Assembly: GCA_028276365.1 (NCBI GenBank)
Contig: JAPYWL010000053.1
Coordinates: 1-7,575, forward strand
Source: Deltaproteobacteria bacterium
Lineage (GTDB): Bacteria > DRYD01
Direction: 5' to 3'
Length of the DNA: 7,575 bases
A model generated the notes under the pieces. The model searched no databases and was not told the origin of the DNA. It was given only the letters and a program-made list of their open reading frames with translations. Positions 1 to 7,045 of the stretch are shown here, in pieces (position 1 is the first letter of the stretch; the number at the start of each line of letters is the position of its first letter). The position numbers and the translations under genes are program-made.

Positions 1-263
1 TTAAATCATATGTTCATCTTTTAGGTGATACTGGATTTTTACTCTCTAATCAATATGTGGAGCGTATTCCGATACCTGCTATAACTTCTGCTAACAAAGG
101 AATAGTAGATAAAATAGTAGATTTAGTAGATAGGATAATACAATTAAAGAATCAGGATATAAATAATGATATTTCTAATTTAGAAAGGGAGATAAATGAA
201 TTAGTATATAAGCTTTATGATTTAACACAAGATGAAATAAAGATAATAGAAGAAAGTAAGTAA
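1..263 (+). CDS. 3' end of a DNA methyltransferase / type IIG-like restriction-modification protein (partial)
   Basis: The reading frame is open from the first complete codon (position 3) to the TAA at 261-263, giving 86 residues, so the gene begins outside the window. The segment runs GDTGFLLSNQYVERIPIP, then a helical tail ending in LVYKLYDLTQDEIKIIEES. This matches my memory of the C-terminus of Eco57I/TaqI-like adenine methyltransferases and type IIG enzymes: a target-recognition domain closing with a 'lPIP' strand, then an amphipathic helix pair ending 'LVYeLYgLteeEI'. The catalytic NPPY motif and any nuclease domain would lie upstream, so modification-only and combined cutting-modifying enzymes cannot be told apart. 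A GTG at 57 could be mistaken for a start, but the family match extends upstream of it. The stop lies 36 bp before the HEPN gene, suggesting co-transcription. The family call is from pattern memory. Confidence 0.78.
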   Translation, partial: KSYVHLLGDTGFLLSNQYVERIPIPAITSANKGIVDKIVDLVDRIIQLKNQDINNDISNLEREINELVYKLYDLTQDEIKIIEESK

Positions 264-285
264 AATTTGGTTTTCATAAATATAT

Positions 286-291
286 AGGGGG
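286..291 (+). promoter_or_regulatory. G-rich ribosome binding site of the HEPN gene
   Basis: AGGGGG lies 8 nt before the ATG at 300 and supports that start. It departs from the usual AGGAGG core. The helicase gene downstream uses a similar AGGGG element, so the two genes share a translation signal style. The minus-strand ATPase gene (GAGGTG) and the coiled-coil gene (AAAGGAG) do not. Confidence 0.6.
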
Positions 292-299
292 TATTAGTA

Positions 300-1685
300 A
301 TGATAAATGAAAATGAAATATTTAGAAATGAATTATTAAAAAATGAAATAATAACTATTGATGGAGAATGGTGGATTCCGGGAGAAAATGAAAAATATAT
401 AGGAAAGTTAAAAATTATACCTAATGTAATGGCTAGCTTAAAGGCTGAATATGAAAAAGAAGAAGATATTGAAAAGAATGTTAATAATAGGAACTCTTAT
501 ACTCAGTATTTTCACCCTATATATATACCTATATTATGGGGTAGAAATTGTTTTGAAGAATTAACATTATTGGGATGTTTAGTAAGAAAAACTGTAGTAA
601 AAGAAGAAGTGGAAAATAAGGAAAAAATTGTAATTGAAGCTAATGTTAGTGGAGTAGTCAGTGGTAAGTATTTAGAAAGTTCTGAAGATTTAAAATTTAA
701 AACTTTAATTTTAGATTATGAATACTATCTAAAAGATGTTGGATTAGGAGAAACATTTGAAGAAATAGAATGGAAAAATTATAAAATATTTCTAAATAAT
801 AAAAATATTAAAATTGACTATAAAAAAGAGCAAAATTTTTTTAATTTTTTTGAGATTTTAGATCATGTTAAAGTTATTTTAAGTTTTTTGGAAAGATATC
901 CTTGTTATCCTAGTAGTATAACAGGTATTACTGTTAATGGTGTAGAAGTAAGGATCTTATATCTATATAATATTGAATATAATAAGGAAAGAATTTTTGC
1001 AAATTTTGGAAGAATTTTAAAAGATAAGATAGTTGTAAAAATTATTAAAACTTTCTTAAATAGTGAGGATTTACATTTTTTGTTTTATATTTATTTCCAA
1101 GTTCTAGAGGAGTTGCATTGTAGAAAATGTAGATCAAATTATAATTATGTTTTTGAACAATTATTTAAAATTATAGAATATTATGTAACGCAAGGAAAAA
1201 AGGCGTATACTATTAAGGAGGTAATAGGAATTTTCCTAACGAAAATACAGGATTATCTTAAACTTTATCATTATTTTATTTTAAATGATATGGATAAACA
1301 GAGGTTTACATTAGAAAGTATTCTTTCAACAAAATATAGTTATTTTATTATGATAGGAAATTTTTCATTGACTGAGGGAGATATTCCTTTTAATAAAGAT
1401 GAATTTATAAATAATGTTGCTAATATAAGAAATTATTTAATTCATTTAAATAAAGAAAAATTGAGTATGTTAAAAAATAATCAAAAGAAAGAGGAAAATA
1501 AGGAAGAATTAGAAGAGTTAAATGCATATGAAGAATTGGTAATGAAAATTTATCCTATAACTTTAAGATTAAGAATATTAGTTGAAATAATTTTAATAAA
1601 TAAGTTATTATTAGAAAAAATTGGGTTAGAGGTATGGAAAATAAGAGAAATAATTGAAAGGTTATTATTGAATTATTCAGGTTAA
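300..1685 (+). CDS. ApeA-like HEPN-domain protein, putative abortive-infection ribonuclease
   Basis: This is a 461-residue soluble protein with no signal peptide or membrane segment. The start is set by AGGGGG 8 nt upstream. The N-terminus has GEWWIPGENEKYIGKL (residues 22-37), a tryptophan-rich strand typical of the ApeA N-terminal domain ('G.WWlP.....i.G.L'), then beta-rich sequence to about residue 220. The C-terminal half (about 230-461) is mostly helical and contains R377-N-Y-L-I-H382, the canonical RNxxxH motif of HEPN RNases. Known for the family: HEPN proteins usually act as metal-independent RNases, and ApeA is an experimentally supported anti-phage HEPN protein. Inferred here: infection sensing through the N-terminal domain and RNA cleavage through the HEPN domain. 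A Lys/Glu-rich insert at about 385-408 follows the motif, and a CxxC (C274, C277) precedes it. It sits between a methyltransferase and a nuclease-helicase, which supports a defence role. The HEPN call is firmer than the ApeA subfamily call. Confidence 0.82.
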   Translation: MINENEIFRNELLKNEIITIDGEWWIPGENEKYIGKLKIIPNVMASLKAEYEKEEDIEKNVNNRNSYTQYFHPIYIPILWGRNCFEELTLLGCLVRKTVVKEEVENKEKIVIEANVSGVVSGKYLESSEDLKFKTLILDYEYYLKDVGLGETFEEIEWKNYKIFLNNKNIKIDYKKEQNFFNFFEILDHVKVILSFLERYPCYPSSITGITVNGVEVRILYLYNIEYNKERIFANFGRILKDKIVVKIIKTFLNSEDLHFLFYIYFQVLEELHCRKCRSNYNYVFEQLFKIIEYYVTQGKKAYTIKEVIGIFLTKIQDYLKLYHYFILNDMDKQRFTLESILSTKYSYFIMIGNFSLTEGDIPFNKDEFINNVANIRNYLIHLNKEKLSMLKNNQKKEENKEELEELNAYEELVMKIYPITLRLRILVEIILINKLLLEKIGLEVWKIREIIERLLLNYSG

Positions 1686-1864
1686 AAATTTAAATATGGA
1701 TATCAGTTAAATTTATTGAGAGTTTTTCTTTTGAAAAAATTAATAAATAACAAATGATTTCAAAGAATAGTACCAAAAATGGTTTATTTGGGAGTAAAAT
1801 AGAGGGTTAATTGATAATTAATAATTTAAAGATAAGGTAAAATTAAAAATAAAAAACTAAAAGT

Positions 1865-1869
1865 AGGGG
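1865..1869 (+). promoter_or_regulatory. Ribosome binding site of the PLD-helicase gene
   Basis: AGGGG is placed 9 nt before the ATG at 1879. It supports this start over the in-frame ATG five codons later (1894), which has no purine-rich element at a suitable distance. It resembles the AGGGGG site of the upstream HEPN gene. Confidence 0.6.
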
Positions 1870-1878
1870 TAAAGATAA

Positions 1879-4800
1879 ATGTTATTAAATAGGATGAATA
1901 ATTTTATAACTAATAATTCAGAAAAAAACTTAAAAAGGCGAATAAATAGGCTTATACTTGATAGCAAAGAACTTAAATTCCTTGTAGGATTCTTCTATTT
2001 CTCTGGACTTAAAGAACTATATGAGGGAATAAAACAAAACCCCAACCTGTTAATAAAAATCTTAGTAGGACTATATGTAGATAAAACTAACTACGGGATT
2101 ATAGAATATGCTGAAAAATCTAATATTAGTTTTGAAGAAAAAATAAACCTACTCATTAACTCAATAAAAAAATCTATTAACACGGAACTATTTGATAATA
2201 AAGATTTCTATGAACAAGCTAACTTCTTTATTAAACTAATTGAAGAAAATAGACTTATAATAAGAAAAACAGATAAACCTAACCACGCTAAACTATACAT
2301 ATTTAAACTTAAAGATAACTCAATAAAAGATGCTATATTTATTACAGGTAGCAGTAACCTAACCCAAGCAGGGCTCACTGAACAACAAGAATTTAACGTA
2401 GAAATAAGCGACTATGGAACCCAGGAAGCTGAAGAATACTTTAATAACCTCTGGGAAAACGCTATAAAATTAACGGAAGATAATATAACTAAAAGAAAAA
2501 TCATTCAAACTATAGAAAACGAAACCTTAATAAAAAAGCTAACTCCTTTTGAAGCTTATACTTTGGTATTAAAAAATTACATTGAAACTTACACACCTAA
2601 GGATACTCAAGATGAAATGATTAAATACATTTTAGAAAAAAACGGATTTAAACTATATAGATATCAAATAGACGCAGTTAAACAAGCACTAAATATAATA
2701 GAAAAAACTAATGGGGTTATAATCGCTGATGTAGTGGGATTAGGTAAGACAATAATCGCTTGTTTAATAGCTAAGCTATTAAATAAAAGAGGGATTATTC
2801 TTTGTCCCCCTGGGATTATGGGAGATGAAAAAATAGAGAGATCCGGTTGGAAATGGTATAAAGAAACTTTTGAACTATATGCTTGGATAGTAGAATCTAT
2901 AGGAAACCTTGATAATCCAGAATTTGTTAAGTCATTGAAAAAACTGAAGAATTTAGAAGTTATAATAGTAGATGAAGCACATAGATTTAGAAACCAGGAC
3001 ACTAAATCATATGAAAACTTAAAGAATTTATGTAGGGATAAAATAGTTATTCTACTTACTGCAACCCCATTTAATAATAAACCCTCTGATATTTTATCTC
3101 TACTTAAATTGTTTATACTACCCAAAAAATCAATAATTACTTTGGAAAGTAATCTTGAATATAAGTTTAATAGGTTTCAGGATCAATTGGAACGTTTAGC
3201 ATATATAGAAAAATACTATAAAGATCCTCAAAAATTAGAAAGTGTAAAACAAAAGTATAAAGCTTTATTTAAAACAGAAGATATAGATTTAAAGAAAGTT
3301 AATTATAGAATAAAGTATATTTCAAAGCAAATAAGGGATATAATAGAGCCGGTAATTATAAGAAGAAATAGATTAGACCTTTTAAAAAATCCATTTTATA
3401 AGGATGAGATTAATGACTTAACAAAAGTAGCTGATCCCCAAGAATGGTTTTTTGAATTAACTCCAGAACAACTTAATTTTTATGAAGAGGTTATAAATTA
3501 CTTTAGATATCCTAATGAAGGGGGATTATTCAAAGGAGCTATTTATAGACCATTTCATTATGAAACAGATTCAAAAGATTTTGAAGATATAGAATATAAT
3601 AACCCTGAAAATTTAGTAAATGAAAATAGAAAACATTATCAACAACAATTTAATTTATATGATTTAATGAGAAGATTACTTGTTAAAAGATTTGAAAGCT
3701 CTTTTGGAGCTTTCCAAAAAAGTATTGAGAATTTTAAAAATATCACTGAAAAATGTCTTGAGTTTATCCAAAAGACAAATAAATTTATCCTTGATAGGGA
3801 ACTCTTAGAAAAAATTTATACCCAAGATATTGAAGAAATAGAAAAAGAATTATTAAAATATTCTGAAAAAATTAGTCAAGGTGAATATCCTAAAAATCAT
3901 AAAGTTTATGATATTAATAAATTCCACAAAAAAGACCAATTTATAAATGATATAAAATCTGATATAAAACTTTTTGAACATATACTTAATAAACTAAAGG
4001 AATTGGATTTAGTTAATAATGATCCTAAATTAAAATGCTTAATTGATAAAATAAAAGAGCTAAGAAAAAAAGAACCTAATAGAAAAATAGTAATATTTTC
4101 TGAATACCTTGATACTGTTAATTACCTAAAAGATCCACTTTTAAAAAATTTTGATAATAGGGTATTGGTAGTTTTAAACGATATAAAAAAAACAAAACTA
4201 GAAGAAATAAATAGTAATTTTGATGCTTCTTATCCTAAAGAAAAACAGGCTAATGATTATGATATATTGCTTTGTACAGATAAACTTTCAGAAGGATTTA
4301 ATTTAAATAGAGCAGGAATAGTTATTAATTATGATATTCCTTGGAATCCTGTCAGAGTTATCCAAAGAGTTGGAAGAATTAATAGGATTGGGAAAAAGGT
4401 TTTTGATGAGATTTATATAGCTAATTTCTTTCCTACTGAAAAGGGAGCAGAATTAGTTAAATCTCGAGAAATTGCTTCTCAAAAAATGTTCTTAATACAT
4501 AACACTCTTGGCGAAGATTCTAAGATATTTGACCCTGATGAAGAACCTTCTCCCTCTAATTTGTATCTCAAAATCAATCAAAATCCAGATAATATAGAAT
4601 CCGAAAGTTTTTATACCAAAATACTTAATGAATTTCAAGAAATAAAAACAAAATATCCTGAGGTAATTGAAAATATTAAAGATTGCCCTTTAAGAGTAAA
4701 AGTAGCTAAGAAATCTGATAAAGATGAACTTTTAGTTTTTATTAGAAAAGCAAAACTTTTTATTAAAAAAGTGGATTATCCCAAGGATAAAGATAATGAA

Positions 4801-5283
4801 AAAAACAGTGAAATCCAAGAAGTTACTCTTGAAGAGATAATAGATAGAATAAGATGTAATTTTGATGAAAAAACTGTTGAATTAAGTAATGAATTTTGGG
4901 ACTATTATGAAGAAATAAAAAACTCAATTGAAAAAGATTTTAATAGAAAACGTTTAAATAATTCTGATTTAAGCTTAGAACAGAAAGCAAGAAATAAAAT
5001 AATGACTTTATTAAAATCTGATATAGAACAATTAAAAGAATATAAAGATTTCTTAAAAACTCTTTTAGAGGATTTAACAGATTATGGGACTTTACCTTAC
5101 TACACTCTAAGAAGAATTGCTAATTTAGAAATCCCTGAAAATAAAAAGAAGATACAAGAAATTATAACAAAACTTGAAGAATTAAAAGATGAATTAGGGG
5201 AAAACTACTTATTAAAAGAAATAGAAAAATTTAAAAATATTCAAAAGGAAATAATAATAGCTATAGAAAATAGAAATATTTAA
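1879..5283 (+). CDS. PLD-family nuclease fused to SNF2-type helicase (restriction-like ATP-dependent nuclease)
   Basis: This 1134-residue protein is complete. Residues 1-200 form a phospholipase D-like nuclease domain: H136-A-K138 is the HxK signature, followed by GSSNLTQAGL (157-166; N160) and E171. Only one HKD is present, so the active site probably forms in a dimer, as in BfiI. Residues about 255-840 are an SF2/SNF2 motor: Q263 (LYRYQ), Walker A G287-L-G-K290-T, D365-E-A-H368, T394-A-T-P397, the SNF2 signature R495-R-N-R-L-D500, motif IV near 736-743, motif V around S804-E-G-F, and motif VI Q829-R-V-G-R833-I-N-R836. About 340 residues separate motifs III and IV, as is common in SNF2 proteins. 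Residues 870-1134 are charged, helical and unassigned. Every catalytic motif looks intact. I infer ATP-driven translocation and cutting of unmodified DNA, with the upstream methyltransferase protecting the host. No separate recognition domain is visible. DrmD/DrmC of DISARM are related in parts but are separate proteins. Confidence 0.9.
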   Translation: MLLNRMNNFITNNSEKNLKRRINRLILDSKELKFLVGFFYFSGLKELYEGIKQNPNLLIKILVGLYVDKTNYGIIEYAEKSNISFEEKINLLINSIKKSINTELFDNKDFYEQANFFIKLIEENRLIIRKTDKPNHAKLYIFKLKDNSIKDAIFITGSSNLTQAGLTEQQEFNVEISDYGTQEAEEYFNNLWENAIKLTEDNITKRKIIQTIENETLIKKLTPFEAYTLVLKNYIETYTPKDTQDEMIKYILEKNGFKLYRYQIDAVKQALNIIEKTNGVIIADVVGLGKTIIACLIAKLLNKRGIILCPPGIMGDEKIERSGWKWYKETFELYAWIVESIGNLDNPEFVKSLKKLKNLEVIIVDEAHRFRNQDTKSYENLKNLCRDKIVILLTATPFNNKPSDILSLLKLFILPKKSIITLESNLEYKFNRFQDQLERLAYIEKYYKDPQKLESVKQKYKALFKTEDIDLKKVNYRIKYISKQIRDIIEPVIIRRNRLDLLKNPFYKDEINDLTKVADPQEWFFELTPEQLNFYEEVINYFRYPNEGGLFKGAIYRPFHYETDSKDFEDIEYNNPENLVNENRKHYQQQFNLYDLMRRLLVKRFESSFGAFQKSIENFKNITEKCLEFIQKTNKFILDRELLEKIYTQDIEEIEKELLKYSEKISQGEYPKNHKVYDINKFHKKDQFINDIKSDIKLFEHILNKLKELDLVNNDPKLKCLIDKIKELRKKEPNRKIVIFSEYLDTVNYLKDPLLKNFDNRVLVVLNDIKKTKLEEINSNFDASYPKEKQANDYDILLCTDKLSEGFNLNRAGIVINYDIPWNPVRVIQRVGRINRIGKKVFDEIYIANFFPTEKGAELVKSREIASQKMFLIHNTLGEDSKIFDPDEEPSPSNLYLKINQNPDNIESESFYTKILNEFQEIKTKYPEVIENIKDCPLRVKVAKKSDKDELLVFIRKAKLFIKKVDYPKDKDNEKNSEIQEVTLEEIIDRIRCNFDEKTVELSNEFWDYYEEIKNSIEKDFNRKRLNNSDLSLEQKARNKIMTLLKSDIEQLKEYKDFLKTLLEDLTDYGTLPYYTLRRIANLEIPENKKKIQEIITKLEELKDELGENYLLKEIEKFKNIQKEIIIAIENRNI

Positions 5284-5292
5284 TATCGCTAA

Positions 5293-5306
5293 CAATAAGT
5301 TTCTTA
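5293..5306 (+). repeat. 14-bp direct repeat, left copy (flanks the AAA/PD-(D/E)XK gene)
   Basis: CAATAAGTTTCTTA occurs here and identically at 7019-7032, in the two intergenic regions on either side of the minus-strand ATPase gene. It overlaps a terminator-like hairpin. In a sequence this AT-rich one or two 14-mers may recur by chance, so identity is certain but meaning is not. Confidence 0.5.
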
Positions 5307-5314
5307 TTTTTTTT
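5294..5314 (+). terminator. Weak intrinsic terminator after the PLD-helicase gene
   Basis: AATAAG-TTT-CTTATT can form a 6-bp stem with a 3-nt loop and runs into an unbroken T tract (5307-5314), starting 10 nt after the TAA of the helicase gene. The stem has only one G-C pair, so it is weak, but the position and T run are right for an intrinsic terminator. Most of the stem is also part of a 14-bp direct repeat that recurs at 7019-7032. Confidence 0.4.
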
Positions 5315-5350
5315 AAAACTTCAATATTTATAAAACAAAATTAATAAAGA

Positions 5351-5382
5351 GTAAAAAGGGGTAGTTAAAGAACTACTTTTAC
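5351..5382. terminator. Hairpin between convergent genes, possible bidirectional terminator
   Basis: GTAGTT (5361-5366) pairs with AACTAC (5371-5376) around an AAAG loop. An outer GTAAAA (5351-5356) can pair with TTTTAC (5377-5382), leaving AGGG (5357-5360) bulged. On the plus strand, G-U pairs offer a continuous alternative extension of the inner stem. Read on the minus strand, the inner stem is followed by CCCCTTTTT. It lies between the plus-strand helicase gene and the minus-strand ATPase gene, where a shared terminator would be expected. It is the strongest hairpin in this 176-bp gap. Confidence 0.42.
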
Positions 5383-5459
5383 CTTCATTATATACATAGA
5401 TTGATCTACCTTATATTAAACTCATATCATTATACATGCTACTATTTTTTATAAAAATT

Positions 5460-6986
5460 TCATTTAATTTGTTGATATTCAAAATTAGCAATTTTTTTAT
5501 TAGTTTTATCAAATTCTATACCTATTAGATAAATTTTTTCGTAATTTAAATACTTTTTATAATACTCTTTTTGTAGAATTTGATTTATAGAATTACCTTT
5601 TTCTTTTTCATCTTGAATAACTTTAAATTCAAGGATATAAACAATAGAATTATTTACAATAATAGTTAAATCAATTCTACCTTTAGATGTATTGTCTTCT
5701 AATATGATATTAAAACCAGTAGAATATATTAATCCATAAATAGCTGCTTGATATACATACTCATTTTTTAATATTTCATAACTTATTGAACTAAAAAATA
5801 TATTTAGTTGATGTTTTATATCTTCAATATTTTCGTGTAGTATTGCTATTTTTAATTTAGAAGTTCTATCAGTTTGGTATTCATTTGTTATATAAAATAG
5901 AAGTTCTCTATTAAATGATTGTCTTACTTCTTTATTGGGATAATTTAGGATAAAAAATTTCTCATTATCTATCTTCTTTACTTCTTTAATAGTTAAATAA
6001 CCAGTTTGAAACATTAGAGCTTCTATACTTATATACTCTAAATCAAATTTATCCAATATCTCATTAGTATAATAAGCTTTAGTTAAATAGGGTAATTGAT
6101 AGTCTTTGTTTTTTAGTAGTTTAAATAAAAATTCAGTTTTTCCAGTCTCATACCAATAACTATTAAACTCCTTACTATCTAAGAATAAAAGTATATCAAA
6201 GGGGTTATAAAGTGTATCTTGTAGGAAATAGTAACCATTATACCATTCTTTAATTTCATCTAAATTTAGTCCTTGTAAATAGTCTTTAAAATAGAATTCT
6301 AATTCATTTTGAGTATATCCGCAAATGTTTCCATATCTTGGATCCAATGATATGTCTTTTAGTTGATTTAATCCACTAAAAAGAGAAACCTTTGAGAATT
6401 TACTTACCCCTGTTATTAATACAAATCTTATATATTCATCTAATCCTTTTAATACTCCGTAAAAATTTTTTAATGAATCTCTTATTTTCTCTACCTCTGT
6501 TTTATTTTCTATATTATCTAATATAACTTTATCATATTCATCTACTAATATTACTACTTGTTTTTTATAATAATCATAGCATTTTTTTATCAATAAAAAT
6601 AGGTTTCCACTTGCTTTATACTTTTTTTCATACTTATACTTGTAGTTTTCTCCTATTTCTTTTAAAAGTAGTTCCATTTGAGTTTCAAAATCTTCTTCTT
6701 TTGTTATTGCTATTTGAGATAAATCTATTCTTATTACAGGATAGAAATTATTCCAATCCCACTTATCTTCTATATATGTTCCTTTAAATAATTCTTTCCT
6801 ACCTTCAAATAAATATCTTATAGTAGAGATTAATAAAGATTTCCCAAAACGTCTAGGCCTGCTTAAGAAGTAGTATCCTCCACCTTCTGTTATTAACTTA
6901 TATATATACTTAGTTTTATCAACATATATAAAATTCTCTTCCCTTAGTTTTTTGAAATCACTTATTCCTATTGGTAATTTTTTCAT
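5460..6986 (-). CDS. AAA-ATPase-like protein with C-terminal PD-(D/E)XK nuclease domain (DUF1703 type)
   Basis: The 508-residue protein is full length for this family. The start ATG (6986-6984) has GAGGTG 8 nt upstream. Residues 1-280 are the 'AAA-ATPase-like' domain: LPIGISDFKKLREENFIYVDKT (4-25), Walker A R45-R-F-G-K49-S50, Walker B VVILVD149-E150, and the downstream ITGVSKFSKVSLFSGLNQL signature (191-209). The C-terminus has the PD-(D/E)XK nuclease pattern of DUF1703: Y412-Q-A-A-I-Y-G-L-I, G436-R-I-D439-L, then E453-F-K455, and Q469 with a following K-x-Y motif. All expected catalytic residues are present, so the gene looks intact. The family is widespread and often multicopy in Clostridia, Bacteroidetes, Fusobacteria and thermophiles. 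Its cellular role is not settled; defence or mobile-element functions are suggested. It is convergent to the defence genes and divergent from the coiled-coil gene, so it is its own transcription unit. Confidence 0.92.
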   Translation of the reverse strand: MKKLPIGISDFKKLREENFIYVDKTKYIYKLITEGGGYYFLSRPRRFGKSLLISTIRYLFEGRKELFKGTYIEDKWDWNNFYPVIRIDLSQIAITKEEDFETQMELLLKEIGENYKYKYEKKYKASGNLFLLIKKCYDYYKKQVVILVDEYDKVILDNIENKTEVEKIRDSLKNFYGVLKGLDEYIRFVLITGVSKFSKVSLFSGLNQLKDISLDPRYGNICGYTQNELEFYFKDYLQGLNLDEIKEWYNGYYFLQDTLYNPFDILLFLDSKEFNSYWYETGKTEFLFKLLKNKDYQLPYLTKAYYTNEILDKFDLEYISIEALMFQTGYLTIKEVKKIDNEKFFILNYPNKEVRQSFNRELLFYITNEYQTDRTSKLKIAILHENIEDIKHQLNIFFSSISYEILKNEYVYQAAIYGLIYSTGFNIILEDNTSKGRIDLTIIVNNSIVYILEFKVIQDEKEKGNSINQILQKEYYKKYLNYEKIYLIGIEFDKTNKKIANFEYQQIK

Positions 6987-6994
6987 CCTTTTTA

Positions 6995-7000
6995 CACCTC
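6995..7000 (-). promoter_or_regulatory. Ribosome binding site of the AAA/PD-(D/E)XK gene
   Basis: On the minus strand GAGGTG stands 8 nt before the ATG at 6986. This fixes the start and agrees with the family's usual N-terminus, which begins only a few residues before LPIGISDF. Confidence 0.65.
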
Positions 7001-7018
7001 TATTTTATTTAAATTCAG

Positions 7019-7032
7019 CAATAAGTTTCTTA
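7019..7032 (+). repeat. 14-bp direct repeat, right copy (flanks the AAA/PD-(D/E)XK gene)
   Basis: This is an identical, same-orientation copy of the 14-mer at 5293-5306. It lies between the start codon of the ATPase gene and that gene's candidate -10 element. Similarity does not extend clearly beyond the 14 bases on either side. Confidence 0.5.
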
Positions 7033-7039
7033 ATTTAGT

Positions 7040-7045
7040 ATTATA
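7040..7045 (-). promoter_or_regulatory. Candidate -10 element for the AAA/PD-(D/E)XK gene
   Basis: The minus strand reads TATAAT here, about 54 nt upstream of the start codon at 6986. No convincing -35 box is seen at 16-18 nt spacing, and such hexamers are common by chance in DNA this AT-rich. Position and exact consensus are the only support. Confidence 0.3.

Noticed and set aside
57-263. Separate small 68-residue gene starting at GTG 57
   Set aside because: The frame continues upstream to the window edge with residues fitting the same methyltransferase C-terminal pattern, and there is no ribosome binding site before 57.
1686-1733. Terminator after the HEPN gene
   Set aside because: The 8-bp inverted repeat is pure A-T with a 13-nt loop, and the T-rich stretch starts several bases later. 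Too weak to call as a feature.
1772-1783. ACCA-AAAA-TGGT hairpin in the HEPN-helicase gap
   Set aside because: Only four base pairs with no T tract or conserved context visible.
1811-1843. TTGATA ... TAAAAT as a promoter for the helicase gene
   Set aside because: The spacing is 21 bp, too long for a standard promoter, and hexamers like these are expected by chance in this composition.
2664-3125. Minus-strand open frame of 153 codons
   Set aside because: It lies wholly inside the helicase gene opposite Walker A and DEAH coding sequence, has no ribosome binding site or family features, and is an antisense shadow.
1-5283. DISARM system
   Set aside because: DISARM keeps PLD (DrmC) and SNF2 (DrmD) as separate proteins and needs DrmA and DrmB, none of which is visible. 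The fused architecture does not match.
5460-6986. Transposase or IS element
   Set aside because: The protein has AAA-ATPase-like and PD-(D/E)XK motifs, not DDE, HUH or serine/tyrosine recombinase motifs, and no terminal inverted repeats were found.
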